Origin: an uncultured Oscillospiraceae bacterium
GTDB taxonomy: Bacteria; Bacillota; Clostridia; Oscillospirales; Oscillospiraceae
Assembly: GCA_934636305.1 (NCBI GenBank)
Contig: CAKUAM010000013.1
Coordinates: forward strand, 1-37,047
DNA: 37,047 nt
Direction of reading: 5' to 3'
Made by a program: the position numbers and the translations under genes. Shown piece after piece: positions 1 to 9,100 of the stretch. The notes below the pieces were generated by a model, which saw only the letters and a list, made by a program, of their open reading frames with translations, made no database searches and had not been told where the DNA came from. Position 1 is the stretch's first letter, and each line of letters begins with the position of its first letter.

Positions 1-122
1 TTGCACCGATTTCTGCATCAATTGATGTAAGTTTGATGTAAATCGCTGTTTTTTTAGTTTTTTATCAAATGAAGTATGTCCCGTCTATCTGATAAAACGG
101 TACATCTTTTCATCATCTTAAT

Positions 123-2087
123 TTAATAGAGCTTTGCGCCTGCCGGAATGTGAGGATCGACCATCAGCAAGTGGAGCTTTTCCTCGCCGTTTTCGTGGTG
201 GACAGCGGAAATAAGCATACCCTCAGACGCAATTCCCATCATGGGTCTTGGCGGCAGGTTCGTAATGGCGATGCAGGTCTTTCCAACCAGCTCTTCCGGC
301 TCGTAGTATTCGTGGATGCCGGAAAGAATCACTCTATCCGTGCCGGAACCGTCGTCCAGCACGAATTTCAGGAGTTTTTTGGACTTTTTGACCGCTTCGC
401 AGGATTTGACCTTGACGGCGCGGAAGTCGGATTTCGAGAACGTCTCAAAATCTACAAAGTCCTTGAACAGCGGCTCGATCTCGACGTTGGAGAAGTCGAT
501 CGGCTCGTCCTTGACCTCGATCTCGACCGCGCCCGTCGCACCACCGATGATACCAACTTCCTCTGGCTTTTTTGCCTTGGGAGCGTCCAGCGGCTTCATT
601 GTCGGGAACAGGATAACATCCCGGATGGAGTCAGCGCCAGTGAACAGCATCACTGCACGGTCAATGCCCATGCCCATGCCGCCCGTGGGGGGCATACCAT
701 ATTCGAGGGCGGTGAGGAAATCCTCATCGAGCATTTCAGTCTCGTCGTCGCCGCGTTCCCGCTGCTCGACCTGCTTCATAAAACGTTCTCTCTGATCGAT
801 CGGGTCATTGAGCTCAGAGTAGGCATTACCCATTTCGCTTCGGCAAATGAAGAACTCAAACCGCTCAGTCAGGCGTGAATCCTTCGGGCTGCGCTTGGTC
901 AGCGGGCTGACCTCAACCGGGTACATGGTGATAAACGTCGGCTGTACCAGCTGCTCCTCAACCTTTTGGTCGAAGCACGCATACAGCGCGTTGCCCCATG
1001 TCTTTTCTGCCGCGTCAGCCAGCTCGACGCCAACGGCCTTTGCCGCAGCAACAGCCTCTGCATCATCCGTGATCGCGTCAAAGTCGATGCCAACGTATTT
1101 TTTTACAGCTTCCACCATCGTCAGCCGCGGCCAGCCGGGCGTCAGGTCGATCTTTTCGCCCATCCATTCCAGCTCATAGGTTCCGAGGTATTTCTGCGCG
1201 AACGTAGTATAAACGCCCTCAGCAATATCCATCATGTCATGGAAATCGGCATAGGCCTGATAGAGCTCAACCGTGGTAAACTCGGGGTTGTGCTTGGGAT
1301 CCATGCCCTCATTGCGGAAGATCCGGCCCACCTCATACACGCGGTCCATGCCGCCGACAATCAGCCGCTTCAGGGGCAGCTCAGTCGCAATGCGCATGTA
1401 CATGTCAATATCGAGCGTATTGTGGTGCGTGATAAACGGGCGCGCCGCCGCGCCGCCGGCAATGGTATTGAGCACCGGCGTCTCGACTTCGATATAGCCC
1501 ATGTTATCCAGATAGTCCCGCAGATGCTTGATAAACTGCGAACGGATGATGAAGTTGCGCTTGACCTCCGGGTTGACAATGAGGTCAACATAGCGCTGAC
1601 GATAGCGCGTCTCCTTGTCGGTCAGGCCGTGGAACTTCTCCGGCAGCGGCAGCAGCGACTTCGACAGCAGCGTGATCTTCTTCGCACGCACCGACATCTC
1701 GCCGCGCTGTGTGCGGAATACCTCACCCTCAATGCCGACAATATCGCCGATATCATACTTTTTGAAGCGGTTATAGTCTGCCTCGTCCATCTCGTCCTTG
1801 CGGGCATAGAGCTGGATACGACCGGTTTTATCCTGCAGATCGCAGAACGAGACCTTGCCCATGCCGCGCTTGGACATCATGCGTCCGGCGATGCTGACAG
1901 GCTGGCCCTCCATCTCATCAAAATGATCCTTAATCTGCTGTGCAGTGGCTGTGCAGACAAAGCGCGTAATGGTAAACGGGTCCATGCCCTCTGCCTGCAG
2001 CTGTGCAAGCTTTTCCCGCCGGACCTTGATCTGATCGCCAAGGCTCAGCTGCGGCGCGCCGTTCTGGTTCTTGTTTTCCTGTTCCAT
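123..2087 (-). CDS. lysS: Lysyl-tRNA synthetase (class II) with C-terminal tRNA-binding domain
   Basis: This enzyme charges tRNA-Lys with lysine in the cytoplasm. The 654-residue protein has an N-terminal OB-fold anticodon-binding domain (about residues 55-150) and a class II catalytic core (about 170-500), with the motif 2 region around FRNEGMDPKHNPEFT and motif 3 around GMGMGIDR. Typical bacterial LysS ends near residue 500. Here about 110 further residues (about 540-654, from the FSKSDFRAVKV stretch to VDPHIPAGAKLY) resemble the MetRS-beta/Trbp111-type tRNA-binding OB domain, joined by an acidic linker. The gene lies 23 bases downstream of greA and is probably cotranscribed with it. The identity is firm; the fusion domain is recognised from its family pattern. 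Confidence 0.97.
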   Translation of the reverse strand: MEQENKNQNGAPQLSLGDQIKVRREKLAQLQAEGMDPFTITRFVCTATAQQIKDHFDEMEGQPVSIAGRMMSKRGMGKVSFCDLQDKTGRIQLYARKDEMDEADYNRFKKYDIGDIVGIEGEVFRTQRGEMSVRAKKITLLSKSLLPLPEKFHGLTDKETRYRQRYVDLIVNPEVKRNFIIRSQFIKHLRDYLDNMGYIEVETPVLNTIAGGAAARPFITHHNTLDIDMYMRIATELPLKRLIVGGMDRVYEVGRIFRNEGMDPKHNPEFTTVELYQAYADFHDMMDIAEGVYTTFAQKYLGTYELEWMGEKIDLTPGWPRLTMVEAVKKYVGIDFDAITDDAEAVAAAKAVGVELADAAEKTWGNALYACFDQKVEEQLVQPTFITMYPVEVSPLTKRSPKDSRLTERFEFFICRSEMGNAYSELNDPIDQRERFMKQVEQRERGDDETEMLDEDFLTALEYGMPPTGGMGMGIDRAVMLFTGADSIRDVILFPTMKPLDAPKAKKPEEVGIIGGATGAVEIEVKDEPIDFSNVEIEPLFKDFVDFETFSKSDFRAVKVKSCEAVKKSKKLLKFVLDDGSGTDRVILSGIHEYYEPEELVGKTCIAITNLPPRPMMGIASEGMLISAVHHENGEEKLHLLMVDPHIPAGAKLY

Positions 2088-2110
2088 ACTCTATCCCCGT
2101 CTCCGTCTTT

Positions 2111-2584
2111 TTATTTCTCGATCGTCAGAATCTTATACTTGAGCACGCCAATCGGAGCCTCCACCTCAACCAGATCGCCGACCTTGTGGCCCAGCAGCGC
2201 CTTGCCGAACGGAGAATCGTCAGAAATGCGGCACTCCATGGGGTTAGCCTCCTGTGAGCCGACAATCGCGTAGATTTCCTCATCGCCGGTCTCCATATCC
2301 TCCACCTTGATGGTGCAGCCGAGGCCGATTTTACCCTCAGAATCCTCGGTCTCGTCGATAATCACAGCATGGGCCAGAATATTCTCCACCTCTGCGATGC
2401 GGCCATAGAGCTTTGCCTGCTCGTTCTTGGCCTCATCATATTCGCTGTTCTCGGACAGGTCGCCGAACGAACGCGCCTCTTTGATCTGCTCTGCAACTTC
2501 CTTCTCGCGCGTCGTTTTCAGGTAGAACAGCTCCTGCTCAAGCTCCTTGAGGCGAAGCGCACTGATTTTAAATTCTTTTGCCAT
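2111..2584 (-). CDS. greA: Transcription elongation factor GreA
   Basis: GreA rescues backtracked RNA polymerase by stimulating cleavage of the nascent transcript's 3' end. The 157-residue protein has the usual length. It has an N-terminal coiled-coil hairpin (about 1-75) carrying the tip motif [13 protein letters not shown], whose acidic residues reach the polymerase active site, and a C-terminal FKBP-like domain (about 80-157) with [14 protein letters not shown]. It is the first gene after a consensus promoter at 2660-2688 and is followed closely by lysS. Confidence 0.97.
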   Translation of the reverse strand: MAKEFKISALRLKELEQELFYLKTTREKEVAEQIKEARSFGDLSENSEYDEAKNEQAKLYGRIAEVENILAHAVIIDETEDSEGKIGLGCTIKVEDMETGDEEIYAIVGSQEANPMECRISDDSPFGKALLGHKVGDLVEVEAPIGVLKYKILTIEK

Positions 2585-2659
2585 AATTTAACCCTTCCAT
2601 CTAATCGCATCTGCCGTAAGGCAGGATTTTACAGTCCGTTATCCTTTTCAGGCCCATTG

Positions 2660-2688
2660 ATTATATAAGGCAAAGATACGTCTGTCAA
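2660..2688 (-). promoter_or_regulatory. Consensus sigma-A promoter for greA-lysS
   Basis: On the minus strand there is a perfect TTGACA (2688-2683), a 17-base spacer and a perfect TATAAT (2665-2660). The -35 hexamer covers the stop codon of ctpA (2687-2685). The greA start is about 75 bases downstream, with a small hairpin (CTGCC/GGCAG, 2611-2624) in the leader. Confidence 0.88.
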
Positions 2689-3857
2689 GAGATTTTCTGG
2701 CTGATTTGCGCGATTGCAGCCTGCAATTGTGCGTCATTTTCGGCTATCAGCTGTCCATATGCCAGCTTGGCCGTATCTTCCTCCGACAGCGCGACCACAA
2801 CATCCGGCGTAATGCCGACATCGGTCAGGCTCACACCATTCGGTGTGAAGTATTTGCCGATGGAAATATTCAGAAGCGAACCGTCTGACAGCGTAAACGC
2901 CGTCTGAAAGTTCCCCTTGCCGCACGTCTGCACGCCGACAACCTCTGCCCAGTCATATTCCTGCAGCGCAGCGGCAAAGAACTCTGCCGCAGAATAGCTG
3001 TCCGCGTTCACAAGCACCGCCATCGGCAGCTCGATGCACGACGCGTCCGACGTGTCTGTCTGCTCCGTGTCCTTGTAATCAACGCTGCGGAACAGCGTGC
3101 CCTCCGGCAGCAGCTTATCAAGCACGGTCACAAGCTCACTTTTCAGTCCGCCGCCATTGTTGCGCACATCAAAGATCAGCCCCTTTGCCCCCTGCGCAAT
3201 GAGCGTATCGATGGCCGCATTCGTTTCATCGGCGCAGCGGCGGTCAAAATTCGCAATGCGGATATAGCCGATATCCCCTTCAAGCATCTCATACGTCGCT
3301 ACGGCTGTCTCAATGCTCCGCCGCTCGACCGGGACCGTGCTGCTTTGTCCCGCGCGCAGGATCGTCAGCTGAACAAATGTGCCCTCCTCACCGCGAATCG
3401 CGGTGCGCGCACCGCTCACGCCAAGCTCCAGCGTGGACTGCCCCTCCACGGCGGTGATGATATCGCCCACCTGCAGCCCGGCCTCCTCGGCGGGGCTGCC
3501 CGCTGTGACTGCCTCGATCTGCAGACCGCCAGCCTGCTCCTGCAGGGTGATTGTCACACCGATGCCGACATAGGCGTTATTCATCTGCTCGTCATAGCTC
3601 TGCTTTTCCTCTGCGCTGAGATAATAGCTCCAGCGGTCGCCCGTTGCAGTCACCATGGCGGCAGCTGCTGCGTCGGCAAGCGTATCCTCGTCGTAATCAT
3701 CAATAAAAAAGCGGTCCAGATAGGCGTCAATCTCCGCTGCCTTGCACGCAGCGGGCGTGAGTTTGCTTGTTACAACCTGCATCGTCACCATCGCCGAGCC
3801 GGCAATTGCGACCGCAAACGCCAGAACCAGCAGCACAACTTTCTGCCATTTTTTCAA
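2685..3857 (-). CDS. S41 family C-terminal processing peptidase (CtpA-like)
   Basis: This is a membrane-anchored serine protease of the S41/CtpA family, acting outside the membrane on envelope proteins. The 390-residue protein starts with a TTG codon and a hydrophobic signal anchor (about residues 7-28). A PDZ domain follows (about 97-175, with the GIGV and SPAEEAGLQVGD motifs), then the S41 catalytic domain (about 190-365). The likely nucleophile is Ser289 in NADSYSAAEFF and the general base is Lys314 in CGKGNFQ. It sits downstream of an M23 peptidase and FtsEX; in other Firmicutes CtpA-type proteases are found with such hydrolase systems, so control of a wall hydrolase or its partners is a reasonable inference. 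Confidence 0.9.
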   Translation of the reverse strand: MKKWQKVVLLVLAFAVAIAGSAMVTMQVVTSKLTPAACKAAEIDAYLDRFFIDDYDEDTLADAAAAAMVTATGDRWSYYLSAEEKQSYDEQMNNAYVGIGVTITLQEQAGGLQIEAVTAGSPAEEAGLQVGDIITAVEGQSTLELGVSGARTAIRGEEGTFVQLTILRAGQSSTVPVERRSIETAVATYEMLEGDIGYIRIANFDRRCADETNAAIDTLIAQGAKGLIFDVRNNGGGLKSELVTVLDKLLPEGTLFRSVDYKDTEQTDTSDASCIELPMAVLVNADSYSAAEFFAAALQEYDWAEVVGVQTCGKGNFQTAFTLSDGSLLNISIGKYFTPNGVSLTDVGITPDVVVALSEEDTAKLAYGQLIAENDAQLQAAIAQISQKIS

Positions 3858-3878
3858 AGGGGCTCCCTGCCTTTCGGA

Positions 3879-3915
3879 ATAAAAATCTTTCCCACAGCCC
3901 GTATGGGCTGTGGGA
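3879..3915 (-). terminator. Rho-independent terminator between M23 peptidase gene and ctpA
   Basis: An 11-bp perfect stem (TCCCACAGCCC at 3890-3900 with its complement at 3905-3915, loop of 4) is followed on the minus strand by an AAGATTTTTATT tract. It lies after the M23 gene stop and just before ctpA, so it should end or attenuate the ftsEX-M23 transcript ahead of ctpA. Confidence 0.8.
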
Positions 3916-3936
3916 GAAGGGTCATTTGCAGTTGAC

Positions 3937-5211
3937 TTAGCCGATGTAGTTGAACGGGTTCACATCGGAGCCATTATAATAGATTGTAAAGTGCAGATGC
4001 GGGCCGGTCGACCAGCCGGTCGAGCCGACATAGCCGATGGTCTGTCCCTGCGTGACATACTGCCCGACCGAAACGGACAAGGAGGGCTGATGCGCATAGA
4101 GACTGGAATAGCCGTCGCCGTGGTTGATGACCACGTAATAGCCCCACGCCTCTGCGTAGGCCGCCGTCGTTACGGTGCCGGACTTGGTTGCAAGAATCGC
4201 CGTACCTGCGGCTGCGCCGAAGTCCACACCGTTATGCCAGCTGTACTTGCCGGTCAGCGGGTGCGTGCGGTAGCCGTAGGAATCGGTTACCTGGCACTGG
4301 TACGGCAGCGGATACAGCCAGCCGCCCGTGCTAGTCGAGCCGGAGGAATTGCTGTTTGAGGACGAGGCGTTGTTGTTTCTGCGGTTCTGCTCGGCAATGC
4401 GGGCTGCCTCCTCCTTGGAAAGCGCCTCGTAATAAGCAGCTTCAGACTTGGCAATCTGGGCAGAGAGCTCTGCCTCGTCCGCCAGGTTCTGCTCGTAGTC
4501 CGCGTTCATTTCCTCATAGGCCGCAAGCATATCGGCAAGCAGACCGTCTGCCTCCGTGCGCTGCGCCTCAAGCTCCTGCTCCTGTGCATTAAGCTCCTGT
4601 CGCGTCGTGTCAAGCTCGGCCAGCTGCTGCTCAAGCTCCTCCCGCTCCGTGGCAATCTGCGCGGAAATCTCGGCCATCTTCTGCAGCATCAGCTGATCGG
4701 CCTTGGCAATCTCCTGGATGACGTCAATCTTGTCCAGCAGATCCGAGAAGCTGCTCGCGCCAAAGAGAATTGCCCAGTAGGAGATGTTTCCCGTCTCCTC
4801 CATGGAGCGGATACGCGTCTTATACTGCTCGTTGAGGCGCTGCTCCTCCGCCTGCGACTGCTCGAGATCAGTCTGCTTATCTGCAATAAGCAGACTGTAC
4901 TGCTGTACCTGCTCATTGAGGTTGTCAATGGAGGCCTGCGTTATGCTGATCTGCTGGTCGATATCAGATTTCTTTTCCACCAGCGTCTGGGTTTTCGTCT
5001 TGTTTTCGTCGATTTTTGTCTGCAGGGCGTCGCGCTCTTTTTTGAGCTCCGCCTGCTCATTGCGCAGGCCGGTCAGCTCCTTTTTGATCTCTGAGCTCGA
5101 GGCTGCGTTGACCATGATGATAAGGGCGCTTGAAATAAGGCCCAGCAGCATCACGCCCACGAGTACCAGACAGACTATGCGGCGGGCTGCGCCGCGCTTT
5201 TTTTCTTTCAA
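3937..5211 (-). CDS. Coiled-coil M23 murein hydrolase (EnvC/PcsB-like FtsEX partner)
   Basis: This is a secreted or membrane-anchored peptidoglycan endopeptidase, probably activated by FtsEX during division. I place the start at a TTG (5211) because GGAGG lies 7 bases upstream (5223-5219); an ATG at 5232 would be upstream of that site. From the TTG the protein has 424 residues: a basic N-terminus, one membrane segment (about 13-36), a long coiled coil rich in Glu, Gln and Leu (about 40-265), a Ser/Asn linker and an M23 LytM domain (about 295-424). The Zn ligands are visible in the HNGVDFG motif and in the GPHLHF motif. The ftsE-ftsX-M23 order supports the partner assignment. Confidence 0.92.
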   Translation of the reverse strand: MKEKKRGAARRIVCLVLVGVMLLGLISSALIIMVNAASSSEIKKELTGLRNEQAELKKERDALQTKIDENKTKTQTLVEKKSDIDQQISITQASIDNLNEQVQQYSLLIADKQTDLEQSQAEEQRLNEQYKTRIRSMEETGNISYWAILFGASSFSDLLDKIDVIQEIAKADQLMLQKMAEISAQIATEREELEQQLAELDTTRQELNAQEQELEAQRTEADGLLADMLAAYEEMNADYEQNLADEAELSAQIAKSEAAYYEALSKEEAARIAEQNRRNNNASSSNSNSSGSTSTGGWLYPLPYQCQVTDSYGYRTHPLTGKYSWHNGVDFGAAAGTAILATKSGTVTTAAYAEAWGYYVVINHGDGYSSLYAHQPSLSVSVGQYVTQGQTIGYVGSTGWSTGPHLHFTIYYNGSDVNPFNYIG

Positions 5212-5243
5212 AGGGATACCTCCTGTTTGCATAGCGGCAATTG

Positions 5244-6131
5244 TTATACCTTCAGGAACTTACGGATGGACAGCAAGCTGCCGAATACACCGACCAGGAA
5301 GCCTGTGATGGCATAGGCAATGGCGACGATCTCAATGACATCTGTAAACGGTGTCAGCACAAACAGCTTGAGCGTATCGAGCTGCGCGATCTTCGACAGG
5401 ACAAAGTCATACAGACCCCATTCCAGGAAGAACCCTACCGCTGCCGCGATAATACCGATGATGAAGCCCTCCACCACGAACGGCAGCCGGATGAACGCGT
5501 TCGTCGCGCCGACCATCTTCATGATGGCCACTTCCTCGCTGCGTGAATACATGGCAAGCTTGACCGTGTTGGAAATGATGAACAGCGACACCACAAACAG
5601 CACCGTGATAATGACAAGCGATGCAATCTTCAGAACATTCTGCACCGTCTGGAAGCCCTCAGCAATCTCATAATGCGCCGAGACATCGGCAACACCGTCG
5701 ATCTCCTTGAGCTTCTCCACCGTCTGCTTGAGCAGGCTGTTATCCTCCATGGTCACGACGTACCGGTCACGCAGCGTGTCCGGGTCGATGCCCGCAAACA
5801 GCGAAGCGTCGTTCTGCTCGTCAATAAAATCCTCCAGCGCCTGCTCCCGCGAAACAAATGTCGCGGAATGCACGTTGGTGATGAGGTTGATCTGTGAGCC
5901 GACCGATTTGGCCTTCGCCTCCGAATAGGTCTCGTCGATGTAGACAAGCACCTCATTCTTCTGCTCCAGCTCTCTGACCATCTGATTTGTGTTGTACAGG
6001 ATCAGGCAGAACGAGCCCATGATAATCAGGCACGCTACCGTCACGCAGATTGCCGCAAAGGACATGAAGCCGTGCAGGAAAACCCCGCGGAAGCCCTCCC
6101 GCAGCAGATAACCGATATTATTCTTCTTCAT
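5244..6131 (-). CDS. ftsX: Cell division ABC permease FtsX
   Basis: FtsX is the membrane half of the FtsEX complex, which passes a conformational signal to wall hydrolases. I start the protein at the ATG at 6131 (MKKNNIGYLLREG), giving 295 residues; the longer open frame reads into ftsE. The gene overlaps the end of ftsE by 14 bases, which points to translational coupling. There is one N-terminal membrane helix (about 22-46), an extracellular domain (about 50-170), and three C-terminal helices (about 172-200, 220-245, 265-290), the FtsX pattern. The M23 peptidase gene directly downstream is the likely effector. Confidence 0.95.
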   Translation of the reverse strand: MKKNNIGYLLREGFRGVFLHGFMSFAAICVTVACLIIMGSFCLILYNTNQMVRELEQKNEVLVYIDETYSEAKAKSVGSQINLITNVHSATFVSREQALEDFIDEQNDASLFAGIDPDTLRDRYVVTMEDNSLLKQTVEKLKEIDGVADVSAHYEIAEGFQTVQNVLKIASLVIITVLFVVSLFIISNTVKLAMYSRSEEVAIMKMVGATNAFIRLPFVVEGFIIGIIAAAVGFFLEWGLYDFVLSKIAQLDTLKLFVLTPFTDVIEIVAIAYAITGFLVGVFGSLLSIRKFLKV

Positions 6132-6807
6132 TGAGATAGTACCCGTCCATTCCGTCGCTGATGATTCTTCCCTCGCTGATGGCCACGACGCGCTTGGTAA
6201 ACCGGTTGACCAGCTCGCGCTCGTGCGTGACGACCATGACGGTCGTACCGAGGGCATTGATTTGTTCCAGCAGCATCATAATTTCCAGCGAACGCGCCGG
6301 ATCAAGGTTTCCGGTGGGCTCGTCGGCGACAATCACGCTGGGGTTATTCACAAGCGCTCTTGCGATTGCGACACGCTGCTGTTCACCGCCGGACAGCTCG
6401 TTCGGCAGGCGGCGGCCCTTGGTCTCCAGCCCGACAAGCTCCAGCACATACGGCACGCGCTTCTGAATTTCCTTCTCCGCCGCGCCGATCACTCGCATGG
6501 CAAACGCGACGTTCTCATAGACGGACTTGTCCTCAATGAGCCGGAAATCCTGAAAAATGACGCCCAGCGTCCGGCGCAGATACGGCACCGCGCGGCTGCG
6601 GATCTTTTCAATGGCAAAGCCGTTGACAAGCGCGCTGCCGGAGGTCGGCCGCAGCTCTGCCGTGAGGATCTTGATGATGGTGGATTTGCCGGAGCCGGAC
6701 GGACCGACCAGAAAGACAAATTCGCCGTCGTCAATTTTCATGGAGATGCCGTTGAGCGCCTTGGTGCCGGTATCGTAGGTTTTATGCACATCCTGTAATT
6801 CAATCAT
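6118..6807 (-). CDS. ftsE: Cell division ABC ATPase FtsE
   Basis: FtsE is the cytoplasmic ATPase of FtsEX. The 229-residue protein shows Walker A GPSGSGKST (35-43), the Q-loop Gln86, the signature LSGGE (138-142), Walker B VIVADEP (158-164) and the switch His in VVTHE. It follows the PucR-type gene by 33 bases and overlaps ftsX by 14 bases. Confidence 0.96.
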   Translation of the reverse strand: MIELQDVHKTYDTGTKALNGISMKIDDGEFVFLVGPSGSGKSTIIKILTAELRPTSGSALVNGFAIEKIRSRAVPYLRRTLGVIFQDFRLIEDKSVYENVAFAMRVIGAAEKEIQKRVPYVLELVGLETKGRRLPNELSGGEQQRVAIARALVNNPSVIVADEPTGNLDPARSLEIMMLLEQINALGTTVMVVTHERELVNRFTKRVVAISEGRIISDGMDGYYLNEEE

Positions 6808-6840
6808 GATATTCTCCGATTTTCAAGACTTGCTGCGAGC

Positions 6841-7935
6841 TCAGATAATTCTGTTCTCGCGCGAAACGAGATATTTCTTGACCATCAGCGCGACCTTAAA
6901 GATAATCGCGTCGTCAAATTCGCGCAGATCCAGACCGGTGAGCTTTTTGATCTTCTCCAGCCGGTAGACCAGCGTATTTCTGTGGACAAAGAGCTTGCGG
7001 GACGTTTCAGAGACGTTCAGATTGTTCTCAAAGAACTTGTTGATGGTGAACAGCGTCTCCTGGTCGAGCGTATCGATGGAATTCTTCTTGAATACCTCAG
7101 ACAGGAAAATCTCACACAGCGTCGTCGGCAGCTGATAAATGAGCCGCCCGATGCCGAGATTTTCATAGTTGATGATGGTCTTTTCCGTCTCAAAGACCTT
7201 GCCGACCTCGATAGCGACCTGCGCCTCCTTATAGGCATCGGCCAGCTCCCGCAGATGGCCCGCAACCGTGGAAATGCCGATCACTGTCTTGACAAACAGT
7301 TCCGAGCGCAGCGTCTGCTCGATGGTCTGCGCCGTCTGCAGGAGATCCGCCTTTTCCGTGCCGGGCGTCAGCTGCTTGACGACAGCAATATCCGTCTCGT
7401 TGATAGAAAGGACAAAATCCTGCTGCTTGTCCGGGAACATCCCCGACAGCACATCCACAGAGGCCACATCCGCACGCCCGATCTGCCGGATGAGGAACAC
7501 CGCGCGCGGCGCGTCCGTCACAAAATGCAGCTCCTTGGCGCGGATATAGATATCACCCGGCAGAATATTGTCGGTGATGATGTTCTTGACGAACGTACCC
7601 TTGTCGTGCTTTTCCTCATAATAGGTCTTGGCGCCATTGAGGGCCACATATGCCATCACGCACAGGCTTCTGGCCGTCTCATCATCGCCCTCGGCAAACA
7701 CCGCATAGTCAAAATAGGCGCTCCAGGAGACCAGCGGCTTGAAGGTTTTCCTGTCGACGACGACAATGGAGTCCGGCGCGCTGTTGAGCTTGATCACGGC
7801 CTCCGGCCATTTTTCTCCGATGAGCGAGGTGTCGCTGCAGGAAATGACATTGCTGTCAGCGTCAATGACACCGATCACGCGATCGGTGGCTTCCTTCATC
7901 TGGACGATCACGCTCTGAAAAATGCGACTGGACAT
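6841..7935 (-). CDS. PucR/CdaR-family transcriptional regulator
   Basis: The 364-residue protein ends in a PucR-type helix-turn-helix (about 300-355: SETSRKLFVHRNTLVYRLEKIKKLTGLD), preceded by a CdaR-like GGDEF-related domain (about 140-270) and an N-terminal sugar-diacid-recognition-like segment (about 1-130). CdaR relatives respond to sugar diacids, but many Clostridia carry such a gene directly upstream of ftsE, so its ligand cannot be read from the name. It probably shares a transcript with ftsEX, as only 33 bases separate them and a good promoter lies upstream at 8050-8078. The target genes are unknown. Confidence 0.85.
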   Translation of the reverse strand: MSSRIFQSVIVQMKEATDRVIGVIDADSNVISCSDTSLIGEKWPEAVIKLNSAPDSIVVVDRKTFKPLVSWSAYFDYAVFAEGDDETARSLCVMAYVALNGAKTYYEEKHDKGTFVKNIITDNILPGDIYIRAKELHFVTDAPRAVFLIRQIGRADVASVDVLSGMFPDKQQDFVLSINETDIAVVKQLTPGTEKADLLQTAQTIEQTLRSELFVKTVIGISTVAGHLRELADAYKEAQVAIEVGKVFETEKTIINYENLGIGRLIYQLPTTLCEIFLSEVFKKNSIDTLDQETLFTINKFFENNLNVSETSRKLFVHRNTLVYRLEKIKKLTGLDLREFDDAIIFKVALMVKKYLVSRENRII

Positions 7936-8049
7936 AGTACGCCCTCCCTAATTTTAGGCACTGCGTGCAGCTATCCCCGGCGTCTTTGACAAAGGCGCCG
8001 GCCGCCCCCGCAGCATCCTGCCTTACTTTTTACACAAACAACCATTGAC

Positions 8050-8078
8050 ATAATACTACGTTTTCGACAATCATGCAA
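8050..8078 (-). promoter_or_regulatory. Promoter for the PucR-type gene and ftsEX
   Basis: On the minus strand TTGCAT (8078-8073), a 17-base spacer and TATTAT (8055-8050) form a good sigma-A promoter, about 115 bases upstream of the regulator's start. No second gene can be seen in the 7936-8204 gap; the rest is AT-rich. Confidence 0.65.
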
Positions 8079-8204
8079 GGTCTTTTTGACATTTTATTTG
8101 AAAATGGTGAAAGCTTTTTGTGGCATTTTCATAGTTTTTCGTCAATTGCCCTAAAAACCGGTGCTTTTGCCCTCGAAAAACACAAGGTTTTTCATCCGTC
8201 AAAA

Positions 8205-8912
8205 TCACAAGATATTCAGCAGCAGCCGCTCGGCCTCCACTATATCCAGTTCTTTTACCGCTCTGCACGGCAGCTCCCCCAACGTCAGGGTGCCCTCCGC
8301 CTCCCGCCGCAGATAGGTGACTGTCATGCCCCGGCTGGCCATCATCCGGCGCACCTGGTGGTATTTGCCCTCCTGTACCTCAATGACGGAGCGCCCCGGC
8401 CCGAGCGGTGTAAGCCTGGCCGGCAGGCAGTGCAGGCCGTCGGCCAGTACCAGCCCATCCTGAAACGCACGCACATCCTCGTCTGCCGCCTGCCCCTCGT
8501 GCTCGGCATAATAGCGCTTCCACACACCGTGCCGCGGGCTGAGGATCCGGTGGGCCAGATCGCCGTCGTTCGTCAGCAGAAGCAGCCCCTCCGTATCCTT
8601 ATCGAGCCGGCCCACCGGCATAACGCCAAGACGGCGGTACTGCTCCGGCACCAGCTCCATCACGGTTCTGGCGTGCGGGTCGTCCGCCGCGGTGAGATAA
8701 CCCGCCGGCTTATGCAGCATCACAAGCACCGGCCCGCGCAGCCGCACCGGCTGGCCGTCCAGCGTGACCGATACAGCCGCCTCGTCAAATTTCCGGCTCT
8801 CGTCCGTGACCACCGCGCCGTCCACGCGGACACGCCCGGCCCGGATGATTGCCCGGAGTTCTTTTCTTGAGGCCGTCCCGGCCTCGCTTAAAATTCTGTC
8901 CAGTCTCTGCAT
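8205..8912 (-). CDS. rsuA: RsuA-family 16S rRNA pseudouridine synthase
   Basis: This enzyme isomerises a uridine in rRNA; RsuA itself modifies U516 of 16S rRNA. The 235-residue protein has an N-terminal S4 RNA-binding domain (about 1-58) and a catalytic domain with the family motif GRLDKDTEGLLLLTNDG, in which Asp104 is the expected nucleophile. The C-terminal motif EGKYHQVRRMM is typical of the RsuA/RluB/RluE/RluF group. Target choice between 16S and 23S cannot be settled from the motifs; length and architecture fit RsuA best. Confidence 0.88.
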   Translation of the reverse strand: MQRLDRILSEAGTASRKELRAIIRAGRVRVDGAVVTDESRKFDEAAVSVTLDGQPVRLRGPVLVMLHKPAGYLTAADDPHARTVMELVPEQYRRLGVMPVGRLDKDTEGLLLLTNDGDLAHRILSPRHGVWKRYYAEHEGQAADEDVRAFQDGLVLADGLHCLPARLTPLGPGRSVIEVQEGKYHQVRRMMASRGMTVTYLRREAEGTLTLGELPCRAVKELDIVEAERLLLNIL

Positions 8913-9100
8913 GACACCCTCCTGTCATAAATGGTCCATGCCCGCATAGGTTGTACCGGGAAGCCTCTGACGCAATCCATTCGGGCCTTCCCCGGAGCTT
9001 TTGCCGCACACTGCGATTGAAGCCAAAATCTCCCGGCGAATGCTCCCCGGCCTTTCCTCAGAGCTTCCCTATCCTGATAACTGATCGGAGGAACCGCACT

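Noticed and set aside
60..97. TTTTATCA / TGATAAAA inverted repeat after lysS
   Set aside because: AT-rich 8-bp stem with a 22-base loop; too weak to call a terminator.
8958..9069. Long-range inverted repeat GGGAAGCCTCTGA / TCAGAGCTTCCC upstream of the DUF4830 gene
   Set aside because: It has a bulge and an 87-base loop and no sign of a known leader RNA; not strong enough to annotate.
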